Shown here in pieces: positions 20,395-28,535 of a stretch of DNA of 64,000 nucleotides (positions are counted from its first letter, which is position 1; each line of letters begins with the position of its first letter). Both the position numbers and the translations under genes were made by a program. Location: assembly GCF_000266945.1 (NCBI RefSeq), contig NC_018025.1:2356001-2420000 (forward strand), read 5' to 3'. Under the pieces are notes generated by a model. It ran no database searches, was not told where the DNA came from, and was given only the letters and a program-made list of their open reading frames with translations. This stretch comes from Desulfomonile tiedjei DSM 6799 (lineage in GTDB: Bacteria; Desulfobacterota; Desulfomonilia; Desulfomonilales; Desulfomonilaceae).

Positions 20395-20814
20395 ATGAGA
20401 CTAGCCATTCCAGAACATAACGGTAGAGTCGCCCCGGTGTTTGACTGTTGCCAGAGAATTCTGGTTTACCTGGACGATTCCGATTTCGAGGCGCCACTTG
20501 CAGAAGAGAACTGGTCTGCGTTACCACGATCTCTTCGGTCGATGCACCTCAAGAGTATGGCTGTCGGTATCGTGATTTGCGGCGGCATAAGTTGCTGGAT
20601 GGAAGATCAGATTCGACGACAGGGTATTCAGCTCGTGCCGTGGGTGGCTGGAGAAATCTGTGAAGTGCTGAAAGCCTATAAGGCGGGAAGAGTCTCCGAT
20701 CCTTGTTTTCTCATGCCGGGACGCATGAAGTGCTGTAATCGGCACGGTAGAAGGTTCGGACAGCTCAACCCTATTCATGGAAAGAAGGAGAGATCAGATG
20801 CCAGGATTGAATAG
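20395..20814 (+). CDS. NifX/ORP-family protein, first gene of the cluster
   Basis: This 139-residue protein has the dinitrogenase iron-molybdenum cofactor (NifX/NafY/MTH1175) fold. It opens with MRLAIPEHNGRVAPVFDCCQ and continues to GGISCWMEDQIRRQGIQLVPWVAG. Family members bind metal-sulfur clusters. Cysteines in VFDCCQR, VICGGISC and MKCCNRHG could be ligands. The ATG at 20395 sits just behind the sigma-54 promoter and an AGGTG site. An in-frame ATG at 20338 would overlap the promoter. The C-terminus is basic and overlaps the next gene by 17 nt. Confidence 0.85.
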   Translation: MRLAIPEHNGRVAPVFDCCQRILVYLDDSDFEAPLAEENWSALPRSLRSMHLKSMAVGIVICGGISCWMEDQIRRQGIQLVPWVAGEICEVLKAYKAGRVSDPCFLMPGRMKCCNRHGRRFGQLNPIHGKKERSDARIE

Positions 20815-21124
20815 AACCGGACCAATGGGCGGAGGCCCCCGGACTGGTCGCGGCCTCGGATTGTGCGGAACTGCAGGCAAATCACCGAGATTTTCCTGGA
20901 GCGGCTTTTTCAGGGGAATCGGACGTGGAGGCGCTCCATGGGGAGGTGGCGGAGGACGATGCTTCGGCGGACGAAGAAACTGGTTTTCCTTTGGTGGCAG
21001 TGCCCCAACGACATCAGCCGGTGCATCCGATGAAGTCGAAGCGCTGAGAGCTGGAATTGCAGCCGCAAAGGAAGAAATAGCAGCAATGGAGGCCCGCCTG
21101 TCTGAACTGGATAAAAAAGAGTAA
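20798..21124 (+). CDS. DUF5320 domain protein
   Basis: A 108-residue protein with the Gly-rich N-terminus typical of DUF5320 (MPGLNRTGPMGGGPRTGRGLG), a Gly/Trp/Arg-rich middle (RGGAPWGGGGGRCFGGRR) and a C-terminal coiled coil (DEVEALRAGIAAAKEEIAAM...ARLSELDKK). GGAG lies 7 nt before this ATG. Proteins of this type sit in ORP operons of sulfate reducers. The coiled coil suggests oligomerisation or docking. Its biochemical role is unknown. Confidence 0.85.
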   Translation: MPGLNRTGPMGGGPRTGRGLGLCGTAGKSPRFSWSGFFRGIGRGGAPWGGGGGRCFGGRRNWFSFGGSAPTTSAGASDEVEALRAGIAAAKEEIAAMEARLSELDKKE

Positions 21125-21263
21125 CATGGAGCAGCCCGCTGTCTCCTATGGGTGACCTGATTCAGATGGAGGAGCCGTATCAGTAAGGCAGCCGATCGGG
21201 TTACCCATTCAGATCCATACCCGTTCACAGCAAATATTCTCATATTTAAGGATTGTACCACTT

Positions 21264-22145
21264 ATGGACGAAACTTCTTGTTCGACAGACAAAACTTGCA
21301 GTACCTGCGGCTCTGCCGGAACCTGCGACAGTCAGCTTCAGGACCGCCATATGGACGAACTCTTAAGCTTAAGGCTTTCACGAATCAAACATCGGATTGC
21401 GGTCATGAGCGGCAAAGGAGGCGTAGGCAAGAGCACAGTCGCTGTTAACCTGGCAGTTTCCCTGGCATTGAACGGCAAATCCGTTGGTATTCTCGATGCA
21501 GATGTGCATGGCCCGAATGTTCCAAAAATGCTGGGCCTGAACGGACATCAGCCCAGAATGGGTGAAAACGGGTTGATGCCCATCAGTGCGGCAGGGAATG
21601 TGCGAGTTATGTCAATGGCTTTCTTGCTGCCCAATGAGGATACTCCGATCGTGTGGCGGGGCCCTGTGAAGCACACCGTTTTTAAGCAGTTTCTTGCAGA
21701 GGTCGATTGGGGCGATCTGGATTACCTTATTGTCGATCTTCCTCCCGGTACGGGAGATGAACCGCTGAGCATCGCTCAATTGCTCGGCAAACCTCTGTGG
21801 GCGGTAATCGTGACTACTCCGCAGGATGTGGCTCTGTTGGATTCCCGGAAATCGGTCGTGTTCGGACAGACGCTTGAAATGGGTGTTCTCGGCATAGTAG
21901 AAAATATGAGCGGGCTAATTTGTCCTCACTGTCATGAGCGTATCGATTTGTTCAAGAGAGGGGGAGGCGAGCGGTCGTCTCGTGACTTGTCGGTTCCCTT
22001 TCTTGGAGCCGTTCCGATAGACCCGAGTGTAGTGACTGGAGGAGATCAGGGCACTCCCATTACGATCATGAATCCGGACAGTATTAGTGCAGCAGCTTTT
22101 CGAGATCTGGCTGCTCAGGTCGAAACGGCTGTTTCAGAAGGCTAG
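21264..22145 (+). CDS. Mrp/Nbp35-family P-loop ATPase
   Basis: This 293-residue cytosolic ATPase carries [4Fe-4S] clusters in related systems. It has a Cys-rich N-terminus ([16 protein letters not shown]) like Nbp35, the deviant Walker [10 protein letters not shown] at about residues 50-58, the Mrp switch region [13 protein letters not shown] and the CPHC motif (GLICPHCHE) near residue 220. Two Cys sets, N-terminal and CxxC, fit one bound and one transferable cluster. It is the ATPase of the ORP-like cluster, analogous to the ParA/Mrp protein in Desulfovibrio orp operons. Confidence 0.93.
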   Translation: MDETSCSTDKTCSTCGSAGTCDSQLQDRHMDELLSLRLSRIKHRIAVMSGKGGVGKSTVAVNLAVSLALNGKSVGILDADVHGPNVPKMLGLNGHQPRMGENGLMPISAAGNVRVMSMAFLLPNEDTPIVWRGPVKHTVFKQFLAEVDWGDLDYLIVDLPPGTGDEPLSIAQLLGKPLWAVIVTTPQDVALLDSRKSVVFGQTLEMGVLGIVENMSGLICPHCHERIDLFKRGGGERSSRDLSVPFLGAVPIDPSVVTGGDQGTPITIMNPDSISAAAFRDLAAQVETAVSEG

Positions 22146-22203
22146 CAAAGACTGAAGCAAGAAAGAAGAAGCTTAAGTCAATAATCAAAAGGAGAGACGT
22201 TTT

Positions 22204-22581
22204 ATGGCAAAAATAGTTGCAATCCCTTCCATGCATCCCGGCGGTCTTGAGGCAATGCGTTCGGGACACTTCGGACACTGCGATGTTTTTACGCTCGTGC
22301 ATACGGAAAATGGCGAAGTAACGGATATTTCAATCGTGCAAAATCCTCCGCATGTGCAGGGCGGCTGTGCGGCCCCTGTGAACTTGCTGCATCAAACCGG
22401 TGCTCACGCCATAATAGTAGGCGGCATCGGCATGAGGCCTTTGATGGGATTCCGCCAGGTCGGCATCGAAGTGTACTACGGGCCCGAAGGGGAAACCGTT
22501 GGTATGGTTGTCGAGGATCTTTTGAAGGGAAGACTTCAACTAATAAGCAATAATCAGGTGTGTGGAGGCGGTCAATTCTGA
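22204..22581 (+). CDS. NifX/ORP-family protein (MTH1175-like)
   Basis: A 125-residue cofactor-binding-fold protein. It has HPGGLEAMRSGHFGHCDVFTL at the N-terminus, PPHVQGGCAAPVNLL, GAHAIIVGGIGMRPLMGF and a late VCGGGQF. His and Cys residues in SGHFGHCD and the QGGC loop are candidate metal ligands. AAAGGAGAG precedes the ATG. It is followed 17 bp later by another family member, so the cluster holds three NifX-type proteins of different subtypes. Confidence 0.88.
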   Translation: MAKIVAIPSMHPGGLEAMRSGHFGHCDVFTLVHTENGEVTDISIVQNPPHVQGGCAAPVNLLHQTGAHAIIVGGIGMRPLMGFRQVGIEVYYGPEGETVGMVVEDLLKGRLQLISNNQVCGGGQF

Positions 22582-22598
22582 CGCACGTAGGAAGTATC

Positions 22599-22955
22599 AT
22601 GAGAATAGCAATTACCTCTATGGGAACTAGTCTGGATGCGGCAGTCGACCCGCGCTTCGGCAGGGCTCAGTACATCCTGATCGTTGAAGATGGAAAACTG
22701 GTTGAAGCAGTTGATAACTCAAAGGGATTCAACGCATTCAGTGGAGCGGGCATTCAAGCGGGTAAGCTGTTGGCGGACAAAAAGGTTGACGTCCTCCTGA
22801 CAGGGAATTGCGGGCCTAATGCTTTCAAAGCCCTTCAAGCCGCGGGAATCAAAGTAGGCGTGGAGCAGTCGGGAACGGTTCAAGAAACTCTGGAACGGTT
22901 TCAGCAGGGAGCAGTCTCTTTCGCGGATCAGCCGAACGTGGAAGGTCACTGGTAA
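22599..22955 (+). CDS. ORP-like protein (orange-protein subtype, NifX fold)
   Basis: A 118-residue single-domain protein. IAITSMGTSLDAAVDPRFGR followed by AQYILIVEDG is the signature of the orange-protein subtype, whose Desulfovibrio member carries a Mo-Cu sulfide cluster held non-covalently. The rest follows the family: GAGIQAGKLLADKKVDVLLTG, NCGPNAFKAL, AAGIKVGVE. The start at 22599 has an AGGAAG site; a longer frame begins inside the previous gene. Whether this copy binds Mo, Cu or another metal cannot be seen. Confidence 0.88.
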   Translation: MRIAITSMGTSLDAAVDPRFGRAQYILIVEDGKLVEAVDNSKGFNAFSGAGIQAGKLLADKKVDVLLTGNCGPNAFKALQAAGIKVGVEQSGTVQETLERFQQGAVSFADQPNVEGHW

Positions 22956-23058
22956 TCGGAACGACTGCAAGTGTGGAAGCTTTCTTCCTGCACAATATGC
23001 TGCAACGGAGCTTCATGAAAAGGCCGAAACCATCTGCAAGAGACGGGAACGAGACCTT

Positions 23059-23559
23059 ATGTTTGATTGGCAGATACTAACGCAGATACAGTGGACAACA
23101 CTTCTCTTGGGCGGTGTACTGATCTTCCTGGTGATCGGAACATGGGTACTGTTCGACTATCGAGTCGATCCATTGAGAGGAACCATGGACGAACCCGACG
23201 CAACCGCATTCGTTCGCGGAAAATGCGGTGATGCCATGAAGATCTCGCTCAGGTTTTCGGATGAGAGAGTGACCGAGGCGAGGTATTGGACTGATGGCTG
23301 CAGAATGAGCAGCGCATGCGGTGCTGCCGCTGCAGAACTCGCCTTGAATAAATCTCCTGAAGAATTGGCCGATATCGATCATAAAGCCATAGAAGAGCGA
23401 GTCGGTACATTGCCCGAGGAGGACCTTCACTGTGCGACTTTGGCTTCAGGCGCAATACAGGAAGCCTTGAGAATATACCTCACGCAGATGAACGTAGTGA
23501 CATCGTCTGGAGCGGAAATGCAGGCAAGAGACTTGCCGTTACAGAAGAAAACGAGCTGA
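23059..23559 (+). CDS. Membrane-anchored IscU/NifU-like scaffold
   Basis: A 166-residue protein with one N-terminal transmembrane helix (about residues 13-33, TTLLLGGVLIFLVIGTWVLF) followed by an IscU/NifU_N domain. The three scaffold cysteines are conserved: Cys56 (GKCGDAMK), Cys81 or Cys87 (GCRMSSACGAAAAEL) and Cys125 (LHCATLAS), with the Asp next to Cys56 also kept. IscU proteins are normally soluble, so the anchor is unusual and implies cluster assembly at the membrane. No NifS/IscS desulfurase is in the window. Confidence 0.85.
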   Translation: MFDWQILTQIQWTTLLLGGVLIFLVIGTWVLFDYRVDPLRGTMDEPDATAFVRGKCGDAMKISLRFSDERVTEARYWTDGCRMSSACGAAAAELALNKSPEELADIDHKAIEERVGTLPEEDLHCATLASGAIQEALRIYLTQMNVVTSSGAEMQARDLPLQKKTS

Positions 23560-23566
23560 ATGAGCT

Positions 23567-24436
23567 ATGATAATAAGTGTCGCGAGCGGAAAAGGCGGAA
23601 CAGGTAAAACCACGATTGCATCAAGTCTGGCTGCGGTCCTAGAATCACAGGCGCAGATTCTGGACTGTGACGTAGAAGAGCCGAACTGCCACATACTGTT
23701 GAAACCCACGATCGGATCAAAGGAGAAGACCACTCTCCCCGTTCCGGTCGTGAATATGGAAGCATGCAACCTCTGTGGAAAGTGCGGTGAAGTCTGCCGC
23801 TTCAGTGCGATCGTCGTCATTGGAGATCAGGTGCTGACTTTTCCCGAGTTGTGCCACGGGTGCGGGGGGTGCACGCTTCTCTGTCCTGAAAAAGCCATAC
23901 ACGAAGGTGCCCGGGAACTTGGTGTTCTGGAAACGGGATTTGCCGGTCCCGTGGAGTTTGTTCATGGAATTCTGAGAGTAGGAGAGGCTATGTCTCCTCC
24001 TCTCATCAGAGCCGTAAAGAGCAGAATCAAGAGTTCCAAAATCGCCATTCTCGATGCACCTCCGGGAGCGTCCTGTCCCGTGATCAACACTGTTTCGGGT
24101 TCGGATTTCATTATAATGGTAACCGAACCCACACCTTTCGGGTTGCATGATTTGACTATTGCCGAAGAAGCGGTATCTCTGCTGGGTATTCCTGTGGGTG
24201 TCGTTCTCAACCGAGCGGACATTGGAGACACGGAAGTGCAGGCATTTTGTCGCACTAAGAATATCCCTATCCTTGCGGAGATCCCACACGACCGGAAGAT
24301 CGCTGAAGGATATGCTCGCGGCGATTTGCTGGTCAACTCCGCTCCGGAATACAGGACTCTGTTGCTCGGGATGATTGACACCATACAGGAACTGGTGAAC
24401 CATCCACGCTGCACTGTCAGGACGGCCTCAGTATGA
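23567..24436 (+). CDS. ParA/MinD-type ATPase with 2[4Fe-4S] ferredoxin insert (first)
   Basis: A 289-residue ATPase: deviant Walker A GKGGTGKTT at residues 9-17, then a ferredoxin insert (CNLCGKCGEVC and CHGCGGCTLLC, about 65-110), then the rest of the MinD fold (IAILDAPPGASCPVI, FIIMVTEPTPFGLHD, VVLNRADIG). Pairs of such genes are a fixed part of ORP operons in sulfate reducers. They couple ATP hydrolysis to a redox cluster by an unknown mechanism. It overlaps its paralogue by 4 nt (ATGA). Confidence 0.93.
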   Translation: MIISVASGKGGTGKTTIASSLAAVLESQAQILDCDVEEPNCHILLKPTIGSKEKTTLPVPVVNMEACNLCGKCGEVCRFSAIVVIGDQVLTFPELCHGCGGCTLLCPEKAIHEGARELGVLETGFAGPVEFVHGILRVGEAMSPPLIRAVKSRIKSSKIAILDAPPGASCPVINTVSGSDFIIMVTEPTPFGLHDLTIAEEAVSLLGIPVGVVLNRADIGDTEVQAFCRTKNIPILAEIPHDRKIAEGYARGDLLVNSAPEYRTLLLGMIDTIQELVNHPRCTVRTASV

Positions 24437-25290
24437 AAGAAGTAGTGATAATCAGCGGAAAAGGAGGCACAGGCAAGACTACGCTTTCCGCCAGTTTTGC
24501 TTGTTTAGCCAAAAACAAGATCATGGCCGACTGTGATGTCGATGCCGCAGACCTGCATATCCTGACCGATCCGAAGATCCTCCATCAGGAGGGATTTTAT
24601 GGCGGTGTAAAGGCCTGGATAGACAAAGAAAAATGCTCCGAATGCGGCACTTGCAGAGAATCCTGTCGGTTCGGCGCTATTTCCGAACAGTTGGATGTGA
24701 ACCCTCTCTCATGCGAAGGCTGTGGAGTCTGTTTTCACGTATGCCCCGAAGGAGCAATCAAACTCGAAACGGGTGTTTGCGGCAAATGGTTTATCTCCGA
24801 GACTCGCTTCGGTCCATTGGTTCACGCACGCTTATTGCCCGGAGAGGAAAACTCCGGGAAACTGGTTGCCCTCGTGAGAAATCAGGCTAAAGTCCTGGCG
24901 CGAAAGCAGAACAGAGAGACCATTCTGGTTGATGGGGCTCCGGGAGTCGGTTGTCCGGTTATATCTTCCGTTACGGGGGCGGACTATGTTGTCATAGTCA
25001 CCGAGCCGACCCTTTCGGGGCGTCATGACATGGATCGAGCACTTCAGCTTGTGCGAGGATTCAACATACCTGCGTTCATTGTCATCAACAAGGCAGATAT
25101 CCACAGCGATTTGGCCGAAACCATCGAAAGAGAAGCGCAGGGCAGGGGAGTTACCGTGCTGGGAAGGATTCCCTACGATCCGGCGGTCATACGAGCCATG
25201 GTGCAACGGCGCTGCGTAGTGGAAGACCCGGATGGGGTCGCGAACGAGAGTATTCGACGAATATGGGAACGATTGGAATCGCTCCTTTGA
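24433..25290 (+). CDS. ParA/MinD-type ATPase with 2[4Fe-4S] ferredoxin insert (second)
   Basis: A 285-residue paralogue of the preceding protein with GKGGTGKTT at residues 9-17, ferredoxin motifs CSECGTCRESC and CEGCGVCFHVC, and VDGAPGVGCPVI and VTEPTLSGRHD in the MinD core. Start overlap with the upstream gene (ATGA) implies coupled translation and probably a heterodimer. The two differ most in the stretch after the ferredoxin, as in other ORP pairs. Confidence 0.93.
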   Translation: MKEVVIISGKGGTGKTTLSASFACLAKNKIMADCDVDAADLHILTDPKILHQEGFYGGVKAWIDKEKCSECGTCRESCRFGAISEQLDVNPLSCEGCGVCFHVCPEGAIKLETGVCGKWFISETRFGPLVHARLLPGEENSGKLVALVRNQAKVLARKQNRETILVDGAPGVGCPVISSVTGADYVVIVTEPTLSGRHDMDRALQLVRGFNIPAFIVINKADIHSDLAETIEREAQGRGVTVLGRIPYDPAVIRAMVQRRCVVEDPDGVANESIRRIWERLESLL

Positions 25291-25305
25291 ATGGAGTTGC
25301 TGCAC

Positions 25306-25584
25306 ATGTCCCGAAGAGATGAGCTTGAGCAAGTGTTGTCGCAGATTATTGACCCTGAAACAGGCTTGAGTATTGTGCGAATGGAGATCATCCACGATCT
25401 GGCCGAACATGACGGAAAAGTAAGCCTCGTGTTTAGGCCGTCGTCGCCGGTGTGCCCCATGGCCTATTCTCTTGCAAATGCTATCAAGCAGAAGATCGGC
25501 AGTATAGAATGGGTTGATTCGGTCACCATAAATGTGGAGAATTTTGTTCGAGCAGATCATTTACAGTCATTACTGAACGGCTGA
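25306..25584 (+). CDS. MIP18/DUF59-family protein
   Basis: A 92-residue protein of the MIP18 (DUF59, SufT/PaaD-like) family, which acts in iron-sulfur protein maturation. It shows LSQIIDPETGLSIVRMEIIH, then VSLVFRPSSPVCPMAYSLAN where the conserved Cys sits, then a VDSVTINVEN strand. GGAG lies 9 nt before the ATG at 25306. An ATG at 25291 overlaps the stop of the gene before but has no such site. It fits the metal-cluster theme of its neighbours. Confidence 0.85.
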   Translation: MSRRDELEQVLSQIIDPETGLSIVRMEIIHDLAEHDGKVSLVFRPSSPVCPMAYSLANAIKQKIGSIEWVDSVTINVENFVRADHLQSLLNG

Positions 25585-25607
25585 TCTGAGGAGGAACAGT
25601 ACAGGAT

Positions 25608-25853
25608 ATGCCAATAAAAGAGTATGTGTGTGGAGAATGTGGCTCACAGAGCGAGCTGCTTGTGGGGATCGGGCGAAATTCGGATGAACTCCGGTGCAGA
25701 GCCTGCGGCAGCGCAAATGTGCAGGAACGCATGTCAGCTCCGGCGCCTCCTGTCATAAACAATACCAGCCATGCCGGAGGCTCCACCTGCTGCGGTGGAA
25801 CTCCATCGGTGAAGGGATGTGTTCCGGGGAGTTGCTGCGGCGCTTCAAAGTGA
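25608..25853 (+). CDS. FmdB-family zinc-ribbon protein
   Basis: An 81-residue protein with one zinc ribbon (YVCGECG...LRCRACGSANV) of the FmdB regulatory type and a Cys/Gly/Pro-rich C-terminal tail containing STCCGG, KGCVPGSCCG. GAGGAGG precedes the ATG. FmdB-like proteins were first noted beside formylmethanofuran dehydrogenase (Mo/W) genes; here the CC-containing tail adds further possible metal ligands. A chaperone or metal-carrier role is as likely as a regulatory one. Confidence 0.82.
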   Translation: MPIKEYVCGECGSQSELLVGIGRNSDELRCRACGSANVQERMSAPAPPVINNTSHAGGSTCCGGTPSVKGCVPGSCCGASK

Positions 25854-25905
25854 TAAGCCCGTTGCATTCAAGACATTTCCTCAGCGACTCTATAGAGGAG
25901 AAATC

Positions 25906-26898
25906 ATGCTCGATTCGACCCGTGTGGTTTCTGCGGATTATCTGAAACCCGACGAGAGAAATCTGCAATCAATCGGCGAGTGCAAGAGAGTCTCCATAAC
26001 TTGTATTTCCGAAGTCGCTTGGTGGGACGTGAATGTCAGGGCTCGAGATTTCATGAGTGCCGGCGGGCCGAAAGAAGCGGATCAGTGGAGAAGTCCGTGG
26101 ACCCCATCCAATGCAGCAGGAGCGAGCGCTCTTGTGGAAGTGGAAAGCCTGGATGGTGCCAAAACCAGATTCCTCGTGGACGTGGGATGCAACGTAAAGT
26201 ATATGGACGAGCGCTTCAAGGCTCATGGCGTTGACCGTATGCTCCGGCAGGGAGAAGTCGATTTCCTGTACATCACCCACGAGCATCTGGATCATTTCTG
26301 GGGCCTTGAAGCAGTGCTGAAGTACAATCCGAACATCAAGATCGTCATTCCGAGCACCTTTCAACCTTCTGCATTCAGTTTCCTGGCGGGAGACGAAGTC
26401 GTCGGTTCCGGTGTAAGAAATTCCATCGCGCACAAAGGCGAACTCGTCATCCTTCAAGTGGGAGAAATGGTCAGACTCCTGGATGGAGTAGTATCCGTCG
26501 GTTTCGATATTCCCATATTGCTGAAAATCCGAGGCGAACAGTCGCTCTTTTTCAATGTGGAAGATCTCGGGCTCGTACTTCTGGCGGGTTGCTGTCATCA
26601 GAATGTCATAACTCTGGCCGATTACGCGACTAACCATTTACAGGCTCAAGGAAAATTGTACGGCCTGTACGGAGGATTGCATATTGCACCCTTCGGAAGT
26701 TTCGGAGACGAAGAGCAAGGCTGGGTGGATCGACTGGGAGAATACGGGTTCAAGAAGATTGCGGCAAATCATTGTACAGGATTACCAGCGATCAGGAGAA
26801 TGATTGAAAAGGGGTACCCTGTCATGCATGGTTCGGGAAGCAACGGGTCTCAAAGCGATCTTTACATTGGGAACGGCGACTCGGTTGTCTTCGGATAA
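25906..26898 (+). CDS. Metallo-beta-lactamase-fold protein
   Basis: A 330-residue cytosolic protein with the di-metal motif THEHLDHFWG, a later GCCHQN histidine and a final NHCTG. The order resembles large MBL-fold proteins annotated as dihydropterin or ribofuranosylaminobenzene phosphate synthase-like, but I cannot fix the reaction. The start at 25906 has GAGGAG 6 nt upstream. It lies between the FmdB-like and the second IscU-like gene. Members of this MBL group recur near ORP operons. Confidence 0.88.
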   Translation: MLDSTRVVSADYLKPDERNLQSIGECKRVSITCISEVAWWDVNVRARDFMSAGGPKEADQWRSPWTPSNAAGASALVEVESLDGAKTRFLVDVGCNVKYMDERFKAHGVDRMLRQGEVDFLYITHEHLDHFWGLEAVLKYNPNIKIVIPSTFQPSAFSFLAGDEVVGSGVRNSIAHKGELVILQVGEMVRLLDGVVSVGFDIPILLKIRGEQSLFFNVEDLGLVLLAGCCHQNVITLADYATNHLQAQGKLYGLYGGLHIAPFGSFGDEEQGWVDRLGEYGFKKIAANHCTGLPAIRRMIEKGYPVMHGSGSNGSQSDLYIGNGDSVVFG

Positions 26899-26923
26899 AA
26901 AATAACAGCTTAGAGGTAAGAGA

Positions 26924-27340
26924 GTGGATCGCGACAAAGACGTTTTTGATGATTTGGAAGGCATGGTGGTTGAAGAGGCCAAACAGAAGTATTCTGCAAC
27001 GGTCATAGATCATTTTCTTAATCCCAGGAATACCGGCATTCCTGAGTCGTTTGACTGCTACACATACATGAGCGGGATATGCGGCGACACCATAGGGATC
27101 TACGTCGGATTTGATAACGGTCGCATAGCACGCACGGGATTTGTGACTAATGGGTGCGGGCCTACGGTAGCTTGTTCCAGTGCTATTACCTGCATGGTCG
27201 AAGGCGCAACTCTTGAGGAAGCCATGTCAATCACGGGGAAACAGTTGATTGAATACCTGGGAGGCTTGCCGATAGAGAATACCCATTGTGCGGATCTGGC
27301 GGTCAATACGCTTCGAGGAGCGCTTGCAAAAATGACGTGA
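26924..27340 (+). CDS. Soluble IscU/NifU-like scaffold
   Basis: A 138-residue IscU-type protein. Cys53 (GICGDTIGI), Cys78/Cys84 (NGCGPTVACSS) and Cys122 (NTHCADLAV) match the three cluster-holding cysteines, and the N-terminus (ATVIDHFLNPRNTG) is canonical. The start is GTG with a GAGG site. It is the second scaffold in the cluster, soluble where the first is membrane anchored. The helix after Cys78 (VACSSAITCMVEGATLEEA) shows the usual family course. Confidence 0.9.
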   Translation: MDRDKDVFDDLEGMVVEEAKQKYSATVIDHFLNPRNTGIPESFDCYTYMSGICGDTIGIYVGFDNGRIARTGFVTNGCGPTVACSSAITCMVEGATLEEAMSITGKQLIEYLGGLPIENTHCADLAVNTLRGALAKMT

Positions 27341-27343
27341 GCC

Positions 27344-28111
27344 ATGGGAATACGACAAAAGCTGCTGGACGTAATGGAAACGACTTGTGCGGACCTCGGT
27401 GTGCGACATGTATGCATCGGACTAGGGTACACAGCCGTCCAACTTGACGACCACCGTACGGGAGTTGCTTATACTCTCGGCAGAGATAGTGTTGCCGGGT
27501 GTTCGGTATTTGTCGGGAAACGGCCCCTTGCAGGGAGACGTGCTCTTGAACTGCTCCATTATCTGAACTCGCCTATGCCTATTGAATCTGCCGTAGGTTT
27601 GGCAACTGCGAACGCTCTTTCTGCAGGGATGTTTGCGGGTGGCGATGCCGGCGATGTCCTTGCTGCAGTCGATCTTCAAGAGACCGATAGAGTCGGAATG
27701 ATAGGTTTCTTTGGGCCGATGATAGACCAGATAGAAAAAAGAGTGTCGGCGCTTGAGATATGTGACGAGCGACAATTGAGCTCATTGGATGGCGTGAGAC
27801 CCTCAAACGAGGCCGTAGATGTTCTCGCCAAGAGTACTGTAGCCTTGATCACCTCGACTACGATTATGAACAACAGTATTGACAAGCTGCTTCAGGCTGC
27901 GATGCATTGCCGCGAAGTAATGCTCGTAGGCCCATCCACTCCACTGGTGCCACCTGCTTTCCTTGGAACTCCAGTTACACGCCTGTCCGGAATGATTGCC
28001 CGTGACGCTGAGGGTTTGCTTCGAGTTATTCACGAAGGTGGTGGAACAAGACATTTTTCGCAGTATGCGACCAAGTGGAACATGCGTTTGAACAGGAACC
28101 AAAATCATTGA
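27344..28111 (+). CDS. DUF364-type putative heavy-metal chelation protein
   Basis: A 255-residue protein with an N-terminal DUF4213-like part (IGLGYTAVQLDDHRTGVAYTL) and a Rossmann-like DUF364 domain (RVGMIGFFGPMIDQI, VALITSTTIMNNSIDKLL, VMLVGPSTPLVPPAFLGTPV). Family literature ties DUF364 to metal, including molybdenum, handling. It starts 3 bp after the IscU-like stop, so the two are coupled. It fits a metal-supply role for the cluster. Confidence 0.85.
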   Translation: MGIRQKLLDVMETTCADLGVRHVCIGLGYTAVQLDDHRTGVAYTLGRDSVAGCSVFVGKRPLAGRRALELLHYLNSPMPIESAVGLATANALSAGMFAGGDAGDVLAAVDLQETDRVGMIGFFGPMIDQIEKRVSALEICDERQLSSLDGVRPSNEAVDVLAKSTVALITSTTIMNNSIDKLLQAAMHCREVMLVGPSTPLVPPAFLGTPVTRLSGMIARDAEGLLRVIHEGGGTRHFSQYATKWNMRLNRNQNH

Positions 28112-28130
28112 GGAAGAATCGGAAGCAGAC

Positions 28131-28535
28131 ATGAGTACAGAAAAACCAGAAAAACCAGAAAAACCAGAAAGAACACTTATAGCATTCATAGTAGCCGACA
28201 GGCCTGAGGAAGTATCCGTTATACTGCATGAGCTTTCAGCCAGAGGAATATCTGCTCAGATCGTCACTCCTGATGTAGCACTGGAAAAAGCAAGCACGAA
28301 TGCTCCGGATCTGGCCATCGTTTCCGAGCACTTGGCGAATACCACCGGACCTCGCGTTATACAGCAGTTGCTGGAAAGATCGTGGCAAATCTCCACCATC
28401 TTAGTGTCTGATAAAGATGAAGAGATTCTCCACGATGAAACGGAAGGTCTGGGAATTCTGGGATCGATCAAGTCATTTGACGACAAAATGCGATTAAATG
28501 TACTTCTTGACACCTTTTCCCGGATTGCCTCATAA
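28131..28535 (+). CDS. Receiver-like domain protein lacking the phospho-Asp
   Basis: A 134-residue protein. After an EKPEKPEKPE leader (a 9-bp triplet repeat in the DNA) comes a CheY-like pattern: TLIAFIVADRPEEVSVILHE, PDLAIVSEHL, ISTILVSDKDEEIL. At the acceptor position the strand reads AIVSEHL, with Ser-Glu instead of Asp, so it is a pseudo-receiver that probably signals by binding. It closes the ORP-like operon. A MITE-like palindrome starts immediately after its stop codon. Confidence 0.7.
   Translation: MSTEKPEKPEKPERTLIAFIVADRPEEVSVILHELSARGISAQIVTPDVALEKASTNAPDLAIVSEHLANTTGPRVIQQLLERSWQISTILVSDKDEEILHDETEGLGILGSIKSFDDKMRLNVLLDTFSRIAS

Noticed and set aside
22560-22600. A possible second selenocysteine TGA between the two adjacent NifX/ORP genes
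   Set aside because: The following ORP-like start is not in the same frame as the TGA (17 nt apart), so no read-through fusion is possible.
28139-28170. Short direct repeats as a CRISPR or VNTR
   Set aside because: Only three 9-bp units inside a coding sequence (EKP codons); no spacers, so not a CRISPR array.
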